Shown: positions 18,286 to 27,717 of the stretch, one piece after another
How positions within the stretch are numbered: the first letter of the stretch is position 1
How the letters are laid out: the number at the start of each line of letters is the position of its first letter
Source: Martelella alba
GTDB lineage: Bacteria; Pseudomonadota; Gammaproteobacteria; Enterobacterales; Enterobacteriaceae
Reading direction: 5' to 3'
Assembly: GCF_005217455.1 (NCBI RefSeq)
Contig: NZ_SZPQ01000020.1
Coordinates: 62,001 to 126,000, forward strand
DNA: 64,000 bases
Notes under the pieces: model-generated
What the model saw: the letters and a program-made list of their open reading frames with translations, nothing else
What the model was told of the DNA's origin: nothing
Databases searched by the model: none
Made by a program: the position numbers and the translations under genes

Positions 18286-18759
18286 ATGAAAGACGGTGAC
18301 ATCATCCAAATTGCGCATCTGGTCGCCGACCTGGATGACGCAATGGCGCACTACCACCAGGTTTGCGGCATCGGGCCTTGGGATGTCTATACCTATGGAC
18401 CCCATAATATCAAGCATTCCTTTTATCGCGGTAAGCCGGCGGAGCATATCTATAAAATCGCCGTATGCTGGGTTAACGGTGTGCAGATGGAATTAATGCA
18501 GCCGGTCAGTGGTTACAGCATTTATAACGAGTACATCGAGAAGCATGGCTATGGGCTGCACCATATGAAGTTGTATTTCAAGGATTGCCAGCACGCCATA
18601 GCGGAATATGAAAAACGCGGTTATCAGGTCGTGCAAAGCGGGAATATCGGTGACGATGTTTTCTATTATCTCGATACTGAAGAACGTTTTCAGGGGGCGG
18701 TCATCGAATTAGGTAATGCCGGAGCCATTCCCGCGCCGGAACGCCGTTACCCCGCCTGA
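18286..18759 (+). CDS. VOC-family (glyoxalase/methylmalonyl-CoA epimerase-like) protein
   Basis: 157-residue protein of the vicinal-oxygen-chelate superfamily. IIQIAHLVADLDDAMAHYHQ opens the first beta-alpha module with a metal-ligand His, and HGYGLHHMKLYFKDCQHAI opens the second, with ELMQP and AVIELGN supplying the Glu ligands. VOC proteins include epimerases, lyases and isomerases acting on oxo compounds. Inside a sugar operon that lacks a recognisable epimerase or aldolase gene, an epimerase or isomerase step on a keto-sugar is plausible (inference). AAAGGA precedes the start. Confidence 0.7.
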   Translation: MKDGDIIQIAHLVADLDDAMAHYHQVCGIGPWDVYTYGPHNIKHSFYRGKPAEHIYKIAVCWVNGVQMELMQPVSGYSIYNEYIEKHGYGLHHMKLYFKDCQHAIAEYEKRGYQVVQSGNIGDDVFYYLDTEERFQGAVIELGNAGAIPAPERRYPA

Positions 18760-18788
18760 TAGCCTTTTTCAGCCACAGAGGACATATC

Positions 18789-19781
18789 ATGAAAAAACTC
18801 AACGCATTTGCGCTGTGCCTGCTGCTGGGCGCTGCCGTGAACAGTTATTCCACAACCGCCGCCGCCGCCGGCGAACAACAATTCACCATGGTCGGCATTC
18901 CGAAATTACGTTCCGCCTGGTTCAATGATTACGAGAAAGGGTTAAAGAAAGGCGGCAAGGATTTCGATATCAATGTTTACCAGCAAGCGCCCGCGTCGCC
19001 GGACGAGGCGCAGCAAGTCCGGATTATTGAGGATTCCATCAGTCAGGGCGTTAACGCCTTGCTGGTGGTTCCCAATAACGCCAGTTCCTGCGAACCGGTT
19101 TTCGCCCGCGCTCACGATAAAGGTATTGTGGTGATTACCCATGAATCGGTAAATCAGCCTAATGCCGATTATGACGTGGAGATGATTGAAAACGAAAAAT
19201 TCGGTAAGTATATGCTCGATCAATTTGCCAAGCACGTGGGTGGCAAAGGCGAATACGCCATTTATGTCGGGTCCCTGACCGTACCGGCGCATAATATCTG
19301 GGCGGACGCGGCCATCAAAGAGGCCAAGGCCAAATATCCCGATCTGAAACTGGTGGCTGAGCGTTTCCCGGTCAGTGAAGACCGTAATGCGTCACGGCAA
19401 AAAACACTTGAGCTGCTGTCCACGTATCCCGATCTCAAGGGCGTCATTTCCTTCGGCAGTCAGGGTGGTCCGGGCGCGGCGCAGGCATTGCGGGAAAAAG
19501 GGCTGGTGGGCAAGCTTACGGTGATGGGCACCACCTCGCCCAAGGAAAGCGCCACGTTTCTAAAAGACGGTTCCATGACCGAATCCGTATTGTGGAGCCC
19601 GGGCGATGCCGCCTATTCAATGACCTATATCGCCAAGCTGATCCTTGAAGGCAAGCGCGATCACATCAAGAATGGCCTGGAGATTCCTGGTATCGGCAAG
19701 CCGTCCATTGAAGGTAAGAATATCATTTTCGACCGGCCGCTGACCGTTACCAAGGACAACTACAGCAAATACGATTTTTAA
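18789..19781 (+). CDS. Sugar ABC transporter periplasmic binding protein (RbsB/RhaS-type)
   Basis: 330-residue protein. The signal peptide (MKKLNAFALCLLLGAAVN, cleavage near TAAAAG) is followed by the type I periplasmic-binding fold: FTMVGIPKLRSAWFNDYEKG, DSISQGVNALLVVPNN, KGIVVITHESVNQ and a C-terminal KGVISFGSQGGPGAAQAL. This is the rhamnose/AI-2/ribose subgroup that binds pentoses or hexoses. It is followed 60 bases later by its ATPase. AGAGGA lies before the ATG. Confidence 0.9.
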   Translation: MKKLNAFALCLLLGAAVNSYSTTAAAAGEQQFTMVGIPKLRSAWFNDYEKGLKKGGKDFDINVYQQAPASPDEAQQVRIIEDSISQGVNALLVVPNNASSCEPVFARAHDKGIVVITHESVNQPNADYDVEMIENEKFGKYMLDQFAKHVGGKGEYAIYVGSLTVPAHNIWADAAIKEAKAKYPDLKLVAERFPVSEDRNASRQKTLELLSTYPDLKGVISFGSQGGPGAAQALREKGLVGKLTVMGTTSPKESATFLKDGSMTESVLWSPGDAAYSMTYIAKLILEGKRDHIKNGLEIPGIGKPSIEGKNIIFDRPLTVTKDNYSKYDF

Positions 19782-19841
19782 CCATGACGCCGGCGCCGTA
19801 CCGTCCCGGCGCCGGGTATGTCTAGCCGGGGGGAGAAGACG

Positions 19842-21323
19842 ATGGAATTTCTTGCCGTTGAACATGTCACTAAAACATTCGACGGGGTGACAGCATTAAA
19901 TGATGTCGGTTTCGATATCCGAGTAGGGGAAATTCATGGCCTGGTGGGAGAAAACGGCTGCGGCAAATCCACCTTGATGAAAATTATCGCCGGCGTACTG
20001 AATTTCGACCGCGGCATGTTGCGTATCAACGGCCGCCAGATCGCCAAATACTCCGCCATCGAGGCGGTGAAACAGGGTATCGGTATTATATATCAGGATC
20101 TGTCATTATTTCCCAACCTGACGGTATTGGAAAACATTTATATCAGCCAGATGGTCAATGACAATAAAACCCTGGTATTTTCCAGCGCGTATAAAGAGAA
20201 AGTCGACGCAATTATCCAGCAATTGGGCATCCGGCTCGAACTGGACGCCGATGTGGATGATCTGCCTATCGCCAAACAACAACTGGTGGCCATCGCCCGG
20301 GCGCTGATTAATGAATCCCGACTGATTATTCTCGATGAACCCACCACCGCGCTGACCCGCACCGAGATCAAACATCTGTTCGCTTTGTTGCAACGTCTGC
20401 GCTCGCAAGGGCTTTCATTCATCTTTATCAGCCACAAGCTCAATGAGCTTCTGGAAATCTGCGATCGTGTCACGGTTATGCGCGACGGAAGAGTGATTGA
20501 TACCGCGGCGGCCAATCGACTCACTCTGGCCGGCATCGAAGCCCTGATGCTGGGGTACGAATTAACCTATCCCCCCCGGCAATCCCATGCCGGGAACGAG
20601 GTGCTGCTCAGTGTTCGCGGGCTTGGCAGGAAAAACAGTTTTCGCGATATCCATTTTGATTTGCGCAAAGGCGAAGTGCTGGGCATTGCCGGTTTGCTGG
20701 GCGCCGGCCGAACCGAATTGGCGCTGGCGCTGTTCGGCATTGAGCCGGCCGAGGAAGGCCAAATCCTTATCGAGAACCGTCCGGTAAGCATTGATAGCGT
20801 CAGCGCCGCGGTGGCCAACGGTATCGCCTATGTCCCGGAAGATCGTTTACTCCAGGGACTGGTGATGCAGCAGAGTATCGCGGCCAATACCGCGCTTTGT
20901 TCCTTGAAATCCTATCTGGGTCCATTGAAATTACTCGATCGCGGCAAACTCCGTCAGGCGGTGGGCGATCTGCTCACGCGCATGCAGGTGAAATACGGCA
21001 GCCAGGAACAGGACATCAGAATGCTGTCCGGCGGCAACCAGCAAAAAGTGGTCCTGGCTAAATGGCTTGCCACCCATCCGCGCATTTTCATTTTAGACAG
21101 CCCCACGGTGGGCGTCGATGTCGGCGCCAAAAGCGCCATCTATCAGACGGTGAAGGAAAAAGCGGCGGCGGGGATGGGCATCGTCTTTATTTCCGACGAT
21201 CTACCGGAATTATTAGCCAACTGTGATCGGATTATCGTGATGACCCGGGGCAGATTTGGCAAGGAGTATGCCGCCGACGCCATTGAAAACGAGGCATTGC
21301 AACGGGAACTGGAACATGCCTGA
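19842..21323 (+). CDS. Sugar ABC transporter ATP-binding protein (RbsA/MglA-type, two cassettes)
   Basis: 493-residue double-cassette ATPase. The N-terminal cassette has Walker A GENGCGKST and Walker B LIILDEPTTALT, with a degenerate signature (LPIAKQQLV). The C-terminal cassette has a degenerate Walker A (GLLGAGRTE), an intact signature LSGGNQQKV and Walker B IFILDSPTVGVDVG, where the usual catalytic Glu is Ser. Asymmetric cassettes are normal in this family, so only the first site is expected to be fully hydrolytic. The ATG at 19842 has GGGGGAGAAG upstream; an in-frame ATG eight codons earlier is unlikely. Confidence 0.93.
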   Translation: MEFLAVEHVTKTFDGVTALNDVGFDIRVGEIHGLVGENGCGKSTLMKIIAGVLNFDRGMLRINGRQIAKYSAIEAVKQGIGIIYQDLSLFPNLTVLENIYISQMVNDNKTLVFSSAYKEKVDAIIQQLGIRLELDADVDDLPIAKQQLVAIARALINESRLIILDEPTTALTRTEIKHLFALLQRLRSQGLSFIFISHKLNELLEICDRVTVMRDGRVIDTAAANRLTLAGIEALMLGYELTYPPRQSHAGNEVLLSVRGLGRKNSFRDIHFDLRKGEVLGIAGLLGAGRTELALALFGIEPAEEGQILIENRPVSIDSVSAAVANGIAYVPEDRLLQGLVMQQSIAANTALCSLKSYLGPLKLLDRGKLRQAVGDLLTRMQVKYGSQEQDIRMLSGGNQQKVVLAKWLATHPRIFILDSPTVGVDVGAKSAIYQTVKEKAAAGMGIVFISDDLPELLANCDRIIVMTRGRFGKEYAADAIENEALQRELEHA

Positions 21324-21379
21324 CGCCGGGGGAATGCGCGTCGGCGAATCGCCGAACAGAACACGGGTGAGGTAAATGA

Positions 21380-22402
21380 ATGATGGGTATTGCTGGTATC
21401 GTGAAATCACGGGAAGGGTTGTTGTTGCTGTTGATTATCCTGTTCGCCGCGGCCATTACCCTGGTGAATCCGGCTTTCATGTCCTTGGATAATATCGCCA
21501 GCCTGTTGAAATCCTACACCGTGCTGGGGATATTCGCCCTGGGCGTATTGCTGGTGCTTATTTCGGGCGGTTTTGACGTGTCTTTTACCGCTATCGCCCA
21601 GGTTGTGCAGTATGCGGTGGTTTATTATTTTTTGCGGGCCGATCTGGATAATATTTATCTGGCGATATTTTGCAGTATCGTACTTGGCGGCATTATGGGT
21701 TCTTTGAATGGTATTATCATATACTATTTCAAAATCACCGCCATTATTGTCACTATCGCCACCAACAGTCTTTTTTACGGGCTGTTGTATGTAGTCACCC
21801 AAGGAGATCTGATTTACGATCTGCCGCCCTCGTTTCTTGGGCTGGCCGAGTGGAAACTCTTCCCCATGCACGCCGCCAATGGCGCGCTGGTCGGTATCAG
21901 TTTCATCACCTGCCTTTGGTTTCTGCTGGCGCTGGCGCTGCATCTGTTTTTGCGCCACACCGTGCTGGGCCGCAGTATTTATGCGGTGGGCGGCAATGCC
22001 GTATCGGCACAGCGGGTCGGCTTCAACCTGAAAAAAACCACGTTGTTTATCTATATCCTGGTGGGCGCCTTGTCCGGGTTCGCCAGCATAATCCAGGTTT
22101 CCGTCGTACAAACGGTCATTCCCAATTCCATTGTCGGTTCCGAGTTGCAGGTTATCGCCGCCGTGGTGCTGGGCGGGGCATCGGTGACCGGCGGGCGCGG
22201 CAGCGTGGCCGGAACGCTGCTCGGCGTACTGCTGTTTGCCATTCTCAGCAACAGCCTGACCCTAATGAAGATATCGCCTTATTATTACAATGTTTTCACC
22301 GGCCTGGTGATTCTGGCGAGCGTATCCGCCAACGCGTTGCAGGTATTGCGGCAGCGGCGCTCCCGGGTGCGGGTAATGGTTGATATGAAGGAGCCCTCAT
22401 GA
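21380..22402 (+). CDS. Sugar ABC transporter permease 1 (RbsC-type)
   Basis: 340-residue inner-membrane protein, about eight to ten hydrophobic helices. It carries the BPD_transp_2 hallmarks: a first helix LLLLIILFAAAITLV, GVLLVLISGGFDVSF, and the ATPase-contact region ELQVIAAVVLGGASVTGGRG. The stop overlaps the next permease start (ATGA), so the two are translated together and probably form a heterodimeric channel. The tail is basic (RQRRSRVRV). Confidence 0.92.
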   Translation: MMGIAGIVKSREGLLLLLIILFAAAITLVNPAFMSLDNIASLLKSYTVLGIFALGVLLVLISGGFDVSFTAIAQVVQYAVVYYFLRADLDNIYLAIFCSIVLGGIMGSLNGIIIYYFKITAIIVTIATNSLFYGLLYVVTQGDLIYDLPPSFLGLAEWKLFPMHAANGALVGISFITCLWFLLALALHLFLRHTVLGRSIYAVGGNAVSAQRVGFNLKKTTLFIYILVGALSGFASIIQVSVVQTVIPNSIVGSELQVIAAVVLGGASVTGGRGSVAGTLLGVLLFAILSNSLTLMKISPYYYNVFTGLVILASVSANALQVLRQRRSRVRVMVDMKEPS

Positions 22403-23433
22403 AAGCGGTCGTGATAACGAAAAAGCCGGCCGGCGGCCGATCTTTGCCTCTGATACTCAGTGAAAACGCGTCGTTGTACGCGGTGCTTATCGCGGTATTC
22501 CTAATGATGTATGCGTTAAACGGCGACAAATTCCTGAGCTGGCAGAATTTCGGCTCCATGGCTTATCAATTGCCGATCGTGGGTTTTCTGTCTTTGGGGA
22601 TGATGATCTCCATGCTCTCGGGCGGCATCAATCTGTCGATCATCGCCACGACCAATTTATGCGGCATTGTGATGGCCCTGTTTTTACAGGCGGTGTTCCC
22701 CCAGGGCATGAAATCCGCCTCCGCCGACATGGCGGCGCTGGCTATTGTGCTGGGCGTGGCGGCCTGCATGGCGGTAGGGGTGGTGAACGGTCTGTTGATC
22801 GCCTTGCTGAAAATTCCCGATATCCTGGTGACGCTCGGTACCATGACGCTGGTCTCCGGCCTGAATGTGGTGCTGACCAAAGGTTATACCATTACCGGCT
22901 TTCCTGAGGCGCTGGTGAATATCGGCAACGGGCAGAGTTTCGGCGTGCCCAATTCATTATTGCTGTTTCTGGCCGCGGCGATCGCGGCATCGGTCATCCT
23001 GAATAAAACCCGTTTCGGCTTTATGCTTTATATGATGGGATCCAATCCGGTAGCGGCCCGTTTTTCCAATGTCAACATCACCAGGGTGACGGTCATCCAG
23101 TACGTTATGTCATCCTGTTTTGCCGCGTTGACGGCATTGGTCATGCTGGGTCAGCTTAATTCGGTCAAGGCCAGTTATGCCGATTCTTATCTGCTGGTGG
23201 CGGTGCTGGCGGCGTTTTTGGGCAAGGTCAGTCCCTTCGGCGGTTTCGGCCGGGTCTCCGGGGTCGTGTTGGCGGTGATTATTCTGCAACTGATTTCCAG
23301 CGGACTTAACCTGTTACGCCTGGATCCGTTTATGATTACCGCAACCTGGGGCGGTATTATCATCATCATTGTATTATGCCGCGGGCTGTTTTTTGCGTTG
23401 AACGCGTGGTTGAAGCGGCGGCGCCAAATCTGA
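22399..23433 (+). CDS. Sugar ABC transporter permease 2 (RbsC-type)
   Basis: 344-residue inner-membrane permease, same family as the gene before it ([40 protein letters not shown] as the ATPase-contact loop; [15 protein letters not shown]). Rhamnose, AI-2 and autoinducer-like importers of this class also have two different permeases with one ATPase. It overlaps permease 1 by four bases, and 65 bases separate it from the kinase gene. Confidence 0.92.
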   Translation: MKAVVITKKPAGGRSLPLILSENASLYAVLIAVFLMMYALNGDKFLSWQNFGSMAYQLPIVGFLSLGMMISMLSGGINLSIIATTNLCGIVMALFLQAVFPQGMKSASADMAALAIVLGVAACMAVGVVNGLLIALLKIPDILVTLGTMTLVSGLNVVLTKGYTITGFPEALVNIGNGQSFGVPNSLLLFLAAAIAASVILNKTRFGFMLYMMGSNPVAARFSNVNITRVTVIQYVMSSCFAALTALVMLGQLNSVKASYADSYLLVAVLAAFLGKVSPFGGFGRVSGVVLAVIILQLISSGLNLLRLDPFMITATWGGIIIIIVLCRGLFFALNAWLKRRRQI

Positions 23434-23498
23434 ACGCGGGGAAGGCCGGCGCAAGTCGGTCTGGCTTTCCCCTCACCACAACATTAAAAGGCCCCATT

Positions 23499-24410
23499 AT
23501 GCATATCGGTATTGATTTGGGCGGTACAAAAACGGAAGTGATCGCGCTGGATGATGCGGGACAGGAATTGTATCGGCACCGGGTGCCGACCCCGCGCGGC
23601 GATTACGACGGTACGCTGGCCGTGATTGGCGATCTTATCGCCAGGGCGGAAACGGCGGTGGGCGAGCGGGGCAGCGTGGGCATCGGCATACCGGGCACGG
23701 TTTCTCAAGTCACCGGCAAGATCAAAAACGCCAATTCGACCTGGTTAAACGGCCGTTATTTCAGGGAAGATCTGCAAGGTTTATTGCAGCGGCCTTTTTG
23801 TGTGGCCAACGACGCCAACTGCCTGGCGATTTCCGAGGCGACCGACGGCGCGGGCGCCGGGGTGCCCATTGTGTTCGCGGTGATCATCGGTACCGGTTGC
23901 GGCGGTGGCCTGGCCATCAATACCCGCGTCCATCAAGGGCATAATGGCATTGCCGGCGAATGGGGGCATAATCCGCTGCCCTGGCCGGATGACATCGAGC
24001 AGGTCTATCAGCGCGACGTTCCCTGCTATTGCGGCAAGGTCGGGTGCAACGAAACCTTTATTTCCGGCACTGGCTTCGTCACCGCCTATCGGCGATTAAG
24101 CGGGACGGCGCTGAAAGGGGACGAAATCGTCAGTCTGGCCGCACAGGGCGATCCGTTGGCCGAAGAGGCGTTGCGGCAATATGAGCGGCGTTTGGCCAAG
24201 GCCCTGGCCAATGTGGTGAATGTCGTCGATCCTGGCGTTATCGTCTTGGGCGGCGGAATGAGCAATGTGAACCGCCTCTATGAGACCTTACCGAAACTGA
24301 TGCCGGAATGGATATTCGGCCGGGAATTTTCCACGCCAATCCGCAAGGCGCGGCATGGCGATTCCAGCGGTGTGCGCGGCGCGGCCTGGCTACCCAAGCT
24401 GATGCTGTAA
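23499..24410 (+). CDS. mak: ROK-family fructokinase/hexose kinase (Mak-like)
   Basis: 303-residue cytoplasmic kinase. It has the ROK ATP site [19 protein letters not shown] (split here), sugar site residues in [29 protein letters not shown], and the zinc motif [18 protein letters not shown]. The match to E. coli Mak (manno(fructo)kinase) is close over the full length as I recall it, ending [13 protein letters not shown] as Mak does. It would phosphorylate the imported keto-hexose at C6. In this operon it supplies the sugar phosphate for the SIS and VOC proteins. ATG 23499 gives the family start; a frame open further upstream is not the true start. Confidence 0.85.
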   Translation: MHIGIDLGGTKTEVIALDDAGQELYRHRVPTPRGDYDGTLAVIGDLIARAETAVGERGSVGIGIPGTVSQVTGKIKNANSTWLNGRYFREDLQGLLQRPFCVANDANCLAISEATDGAGAGVPIVFAVIIGTGCGGGLAINTRVHQGHNGIAGEWGHNPLPWPDDIEQVYQRDVPCYCGKVGCNETFISGTGFVTAYRRLSGTALKGDEIVSLAAQGDPLAEEALRQYERRLAKALANVVNVVDPGVIVLGGGMSNVNRLYETLPKLMPEWIFGREFSTPIRKARHGDSSGVRGAAWLPKLML

Positions 24411-24902
24411 CCGGTCGTCCGCGTATCGCCATGGCCGCTTCGCCCCAACCGCCGCGTTGTCGCCCTCTATCGTCGCAAACCCCGCCGGGCGGCGGCCATG
24501 CCCCTGTGACCCGCCCTGACCGTCCCCAGTCGCATCAATCACTCGGTGACCGGGGCGAGCGAGCGTCGCCGACAAAGAGACAACTTGAAGTATAACGAGT
24601 ATCTGTGGTTTGATATATCGGCAATATTCTCCAAATCAGCAAGACACATTAAGGCGACCCGAATTTTCCAGCGCCCGGACGCGTAATTCCTTACGTTGTC
24701 TCTTTGTTGGTTATTTACCCGCTTTTCCGACAACGGTATCGCCCAGGCGCCGCCGCGGTTTAATTCGGTGTATTCAGTGTATATAAAGAAATGCTAATTA
24801 AATTTGCGATCACAATGATAATTAAAACTGGATAATAACGTTTGTTTTAAATTTATTCAAAGAAAGACAAAGCGTAAAATCCGTGTCCGTTGAGGGAACG
24901 TA
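24411..24902. other. Intergenic region with repeat copies and AT-rich promoter zone
   Basis: About 490 bases. A dispersed repeat unit lies at 24541-24602, and a degenerate inverted partner (CGTTGTCTCTTTGTTGG) at about 24691-24707. The AT-rich zone 24770-24860 probably holds the promoter for the transferase-like gene. No gene seen. Confidence 0.5.
24541..24602. repeat. Dispersed intergenic repeat, copy 3 (best preserved)
   Basis: Reads GGTGACCGGGGCGAGCGAGC, then GTCGCCGAC, AAAGAGA, then CAACTTGAAGTATAACGAG. It is the complement of the copy at 4829-4888, and its right end matches 7385-7406. Confidence 0.65.
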
Positions 24903-26288
24903 ATGAAAGGCATACATATTTTCAAGTCCGTCAAATCAAAGATTTATCCCTATTTATATGCCAGGCAAGACCATATACTGTCTAAACAAAACGATATCTT
25001 GGGGAAACAGGAAACCCTATTAAACGTTCAAGAAAAGCTTTCAAACCAGTGCGCGGAGTTATTGGAAAAATCAGAAATTGAAAAGAAATCCATCGATAGT
25101 CTTTATCAGTCAATCAATATGATTGCATCTGAAACACGGTTTAAGGATAAAATCCGCTGTGTTTTTCTGGTACATAATATCGAGGCGTGGGCGAATCTGC
25201 ATGCCGTTTATGAAGAAATGCTTAATGATGAAACATTTCAACCCACCGTTATTTCAATACAGCGGCGATACCCTGGTGCCGAGACATATCAGGATGAGGA
25301 AAAAAATCATCAGGGATTGGCGCGGCTCAACGTTAAGCACATCAGATTCAATGATGCGGATTCGTTTGCGGATTTGCAGATTCTGAAGGCCATTGCACCG
25401 CATGTTATTTTTCGTCAATCCCATTGGGAACCCGATGTGCCACCGGCTTTCCGCACGGAACATATCGGTTTTGCTAAATTATACTATCTGTCTTATGGTA
25501 TTGCGCCCATCGCTGAACATGCCATGATGTTTTTATCAACATATTATCACAACATGTGCAGTAAAATATTTTTATCCTCGCAAGAGGTTTATGAATTGGT
25601 TAAAGATTACAATAAAAGAAATGATCGCCGGTTGGTAGTGACTGGCCACCCCAAAGTCAATTTTCTATTGCATGCCAAACCCAGTTGGCCGATCTCCTCC
25701 GGTAACGATTTCAAAGTCATTTGGAGTGCGCATCACTCCATCGGTCGCGGATGGAATGATTTCGGTGTTTTCCCTGATGTCTATGAACCTATGTTGCGCC
25801 TGGCGCAAACCCACCAGGACGTGGATTTTCTGTTTAGCCCCCATCCGGCTCTTATTACGACGCTGGCCGCACTGCGGGGGGAGCCAAAAGAGCGGATAGA
25901 TCTTTTTTTCACCGCGTGGAACGGGTTACCTAATACAGGCATCATCGATAATGGGGAATACCAGGGCGTCTTTAAATCCTCCGATCTGTTGATCGTTGAT
26001 GGATTAAGTTTTCTTATTGAATACCAATTGGTGAATAAACCGATATTGTTTCTTGATAGAGCGGGTAGAGCGAAGTTTAATGCCTTCGGTAAAATAGTGG
26101 AAGCGGGCGTCCATAACCTCAAACCCACTGAGTTTGATAAAATTGCGCAATACATTCAGTATTTTAAGCAAGGAGGCCAGGATGACAAACGGGAAAATCA
26201 AAAAAAATTGATTGCGTTATTGACCCGTGAATCCACGCCGGAAAAGAACATCGTGGCGGAAATCAAACGCGATTTTGTGTGCGACTGA
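24903..26288 (+). CDS. CDP-glycerol glycerophosphotransferase-like (TagB/TagF-type) protein
   Basis: 461-residue cytoplasmic protein. An N-terminal helical, probably coiled-coil region (about residues 15-75; repeated LSKQNDILGKQETLLNVQEK) precedes a GT-B-like catalytic part: CVFLVHNIEAWANLHAVYEEM, FKVIWSAHHSIGRGWN, DVDFLFSPHPALITTL, and FKSSDLLIVDGLSFLIEYQLV with the SD...S..EY nucleotide-binding residues of the teichoic/CDP-glycerol transferase family. Such proteins in Gram-negatives add glycerol-phosphate or sugars to surface polymers. It is richer in AT than its neighbours and lies alone, suggesting acquisition by transfer. Confidence 0.7.
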   Translation: MKGIHIFKSVKSKIYPYLYARQDHILSKQNDILGKQETLLNVQEKLSNQCAELLEKSEIEKKSIDSLYQSINMIASETRFKDKIRCVFLVHNIEAWANLHAVYEEMLNDETFQPTVISIQRRYPGAETYQDEEKNHQGLARLNVKHIRFNDADSFADLQILKAIAPHVIFRQSHWEPDVPPAFRTEHIGFAKLYYLSYGIAPIAEHAMMFLSTYYHNMCSKIFLSSQEVYELVKDYNKRNDRRLVVTGHPKVNFLLHAKPSWPISSGNDFKVIWSAHHSIGRGWNDFGVFPDVYEPMLRLAQTHQDVDFLFSPHPALITTLAALRGEPKERIDLFFTAWNGLPNTGIIDNGEYQGVFKSSDLLIVDGLSFLIEYQLVNKPILFLDRAGRAKFNAFGKIVEAGVHNLKPTEFDKIAQYIQYFKQGGQDDKRENQKKLIALLTRESTPEKNIVAEIKRDFVCD

Positions 26289-26550
26289 CCGCGCTTACGC
26301 CCCCATGGACGGCCAATAAATCAAAACGCAGGCGGAATTCGTGATAAGGTTCGCAGTCGTTTATTCATCTGCCCAAAGAAAACCAATTTCCGTCCTGCAA
26401 AGCTGTGCTGCTGAATGATGTGGCATCGCCGACCACCTTTTATACTCCTTTTTGTTTCATCATATTAACATCTCTCACTGGCAATGCGGGGATGTCTTCC
26501 TTCGGCCGCTGAACCATGGCGGCCGGCGTACCCTACATGAGACGGGCATA

Positions 26551-27717
26551 ATGAAAATCAGCAAATTAGAAGTGATGCGCCTGGCGATGCCTTTTACCTC
26601 GGACAGAAGCGGCGATCACGACGACAAAGCGGGAGAGGATGCTTATAACGCCGCGTCATTGGCGTTGACCAAAATGGAAACCTTGCTGGTGCGTCTGACC
26701 ACAGAAGACGGCCTGCAAGGCTGGGGCGAAGGTTTCGGCCATCTGTCCAACCCGGTGACATTCGCCGCGCTAAAGGGGCCGGTGGGCCGTTTTTTCATTG
26801 GTAAAACCTTCGACGGGACCCCGGTGGGGCTGGCTTCCCTGATGGACGAGGCGCAGCGCGCCTTCCATGCGTTTGGCCGCAGCGGGCCGATACAGTTCGC
26901 GTTGTCGGCGGTGGATATCGCGTTGTGGGATCTGTGCGGTAAACAAGCCGATAAGCCGTTATGGCGGTTACTGGGCGCCGAGCGCCGCGACATTGATCTT
27001 TATGCCAGCCTGGTCAGTTACGACAACGACCCCGATCAGGTGGCCGCCCACGCCTTGCGCGCCTATCGAGCCGGTTTTCGCGCCATCAAGTTGCACGAGA
27101 CCGAATACCCGGCTATCGCGGCCGCCCGGCATAGCCTGCCGGCGGATGCCAGGCTGATGGTGGACGTGAATTGTCCCTGGCGCGTGGAAGAGGCGTGCCG
27201 GCAGGCCCGGAATCTGCGGGAGCTTGATTTGGCCTGGCTGGAAGAGCCTGTCTGGCCGCCGGATGATGTGGCCGGCCTGGCGCAGGTACTGGCCTGTGGT
27301 ACGCCTATCGCCGCCGGGGAGAACGCCCAGGGTCTGGAAGGTTTTCGTCAGCATTTTATTGCCGGCGCCCTGAGCGTCGCGCAACCGAGCGTGGCGAAAG
27401 TGGGCGGTATCAGCGCGGCGCTGGCGATTTATCGCCTGGCGCGGCAATACCAGGTAAAGGTGGTGCCCCATTGTTTCTACTATGGCGCGGCCCTGCTGGC
27501 CACCGCCCATCTGGTGGCGACTTTGCCGGAGGATGTGGCGCTGGAGGTCCCCTATCTGCAATGGCCCGAGCCTTTGTATCCGGAACTGGATTTCCAGCCG
27601 CGCCTGAGGTTGTCCGACGCGCCGGGGCTGGGGTTCGATCCCGCCGATGTGTTGTTGCAACGCTACCGTATCGCCTTTGCCGATTTGTCCATGGAGCGAC
27701 CCTATGCTGAAAAATAA
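26551..27717 (+). CDS. Enolase-superfamily (mandelate racemase/muconate lactonizing type) sugar-acid dehydratase or epimerase
   Basis: 388-residue enzyme. Capping domain MKISKLEVMRLAMPF...; barrel residues AFRAIKLHETEYP in the second strand (GFRAIKLHE), metal ligands D in LMVDVNCPW, E in LAWLEEPVWPP and E in IAAGENAQG, and C-terminal H in VKVVPHCFYYG. These are the acid/base and metal sites of the MLE/MR branch, whose members abstract a proton next to a carboxylate. The following transporter gene of the sugar-acid (ACS/galactonate) MFS class overlaps it by 14 bases, so the substrate is probably an aldonate or related acid. ATG 26551 gives the family start. Confidence 0.85.
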   Translation: MKISKLEVMRLAMPFTSDRSGDHDDKAGEDAYNAASLALTKMETLLVRLTTEDGLQGWGEGFGHLSNPVTFAALKGPVGRFFIGKTFDGTPVGLASLMDEAQRAFHAFGRSGPIQFALSAVDIALWDLCGKQADKPLWRLLGAERRDIDLYASLVSYDNDPDQVAAHALRAYRAGFRAIKLHETEYPAIAAARHSLPADARLMVDVNCPWRVEEACRQARNLRELDLAWLEEPVWPPDDVAGLAQVLACGTPIAAGENAQGLEGFRQHFIAGALSVAQPSVAKVGGISAALAIYRLARQYQVKVVPHCFYYGAALLATAHLVATLPEDVALEVPYLQWPEPLYPELDFQPRLRLSDAPGLGFDPADVLLQRYRIAFADLSMERPYAEK

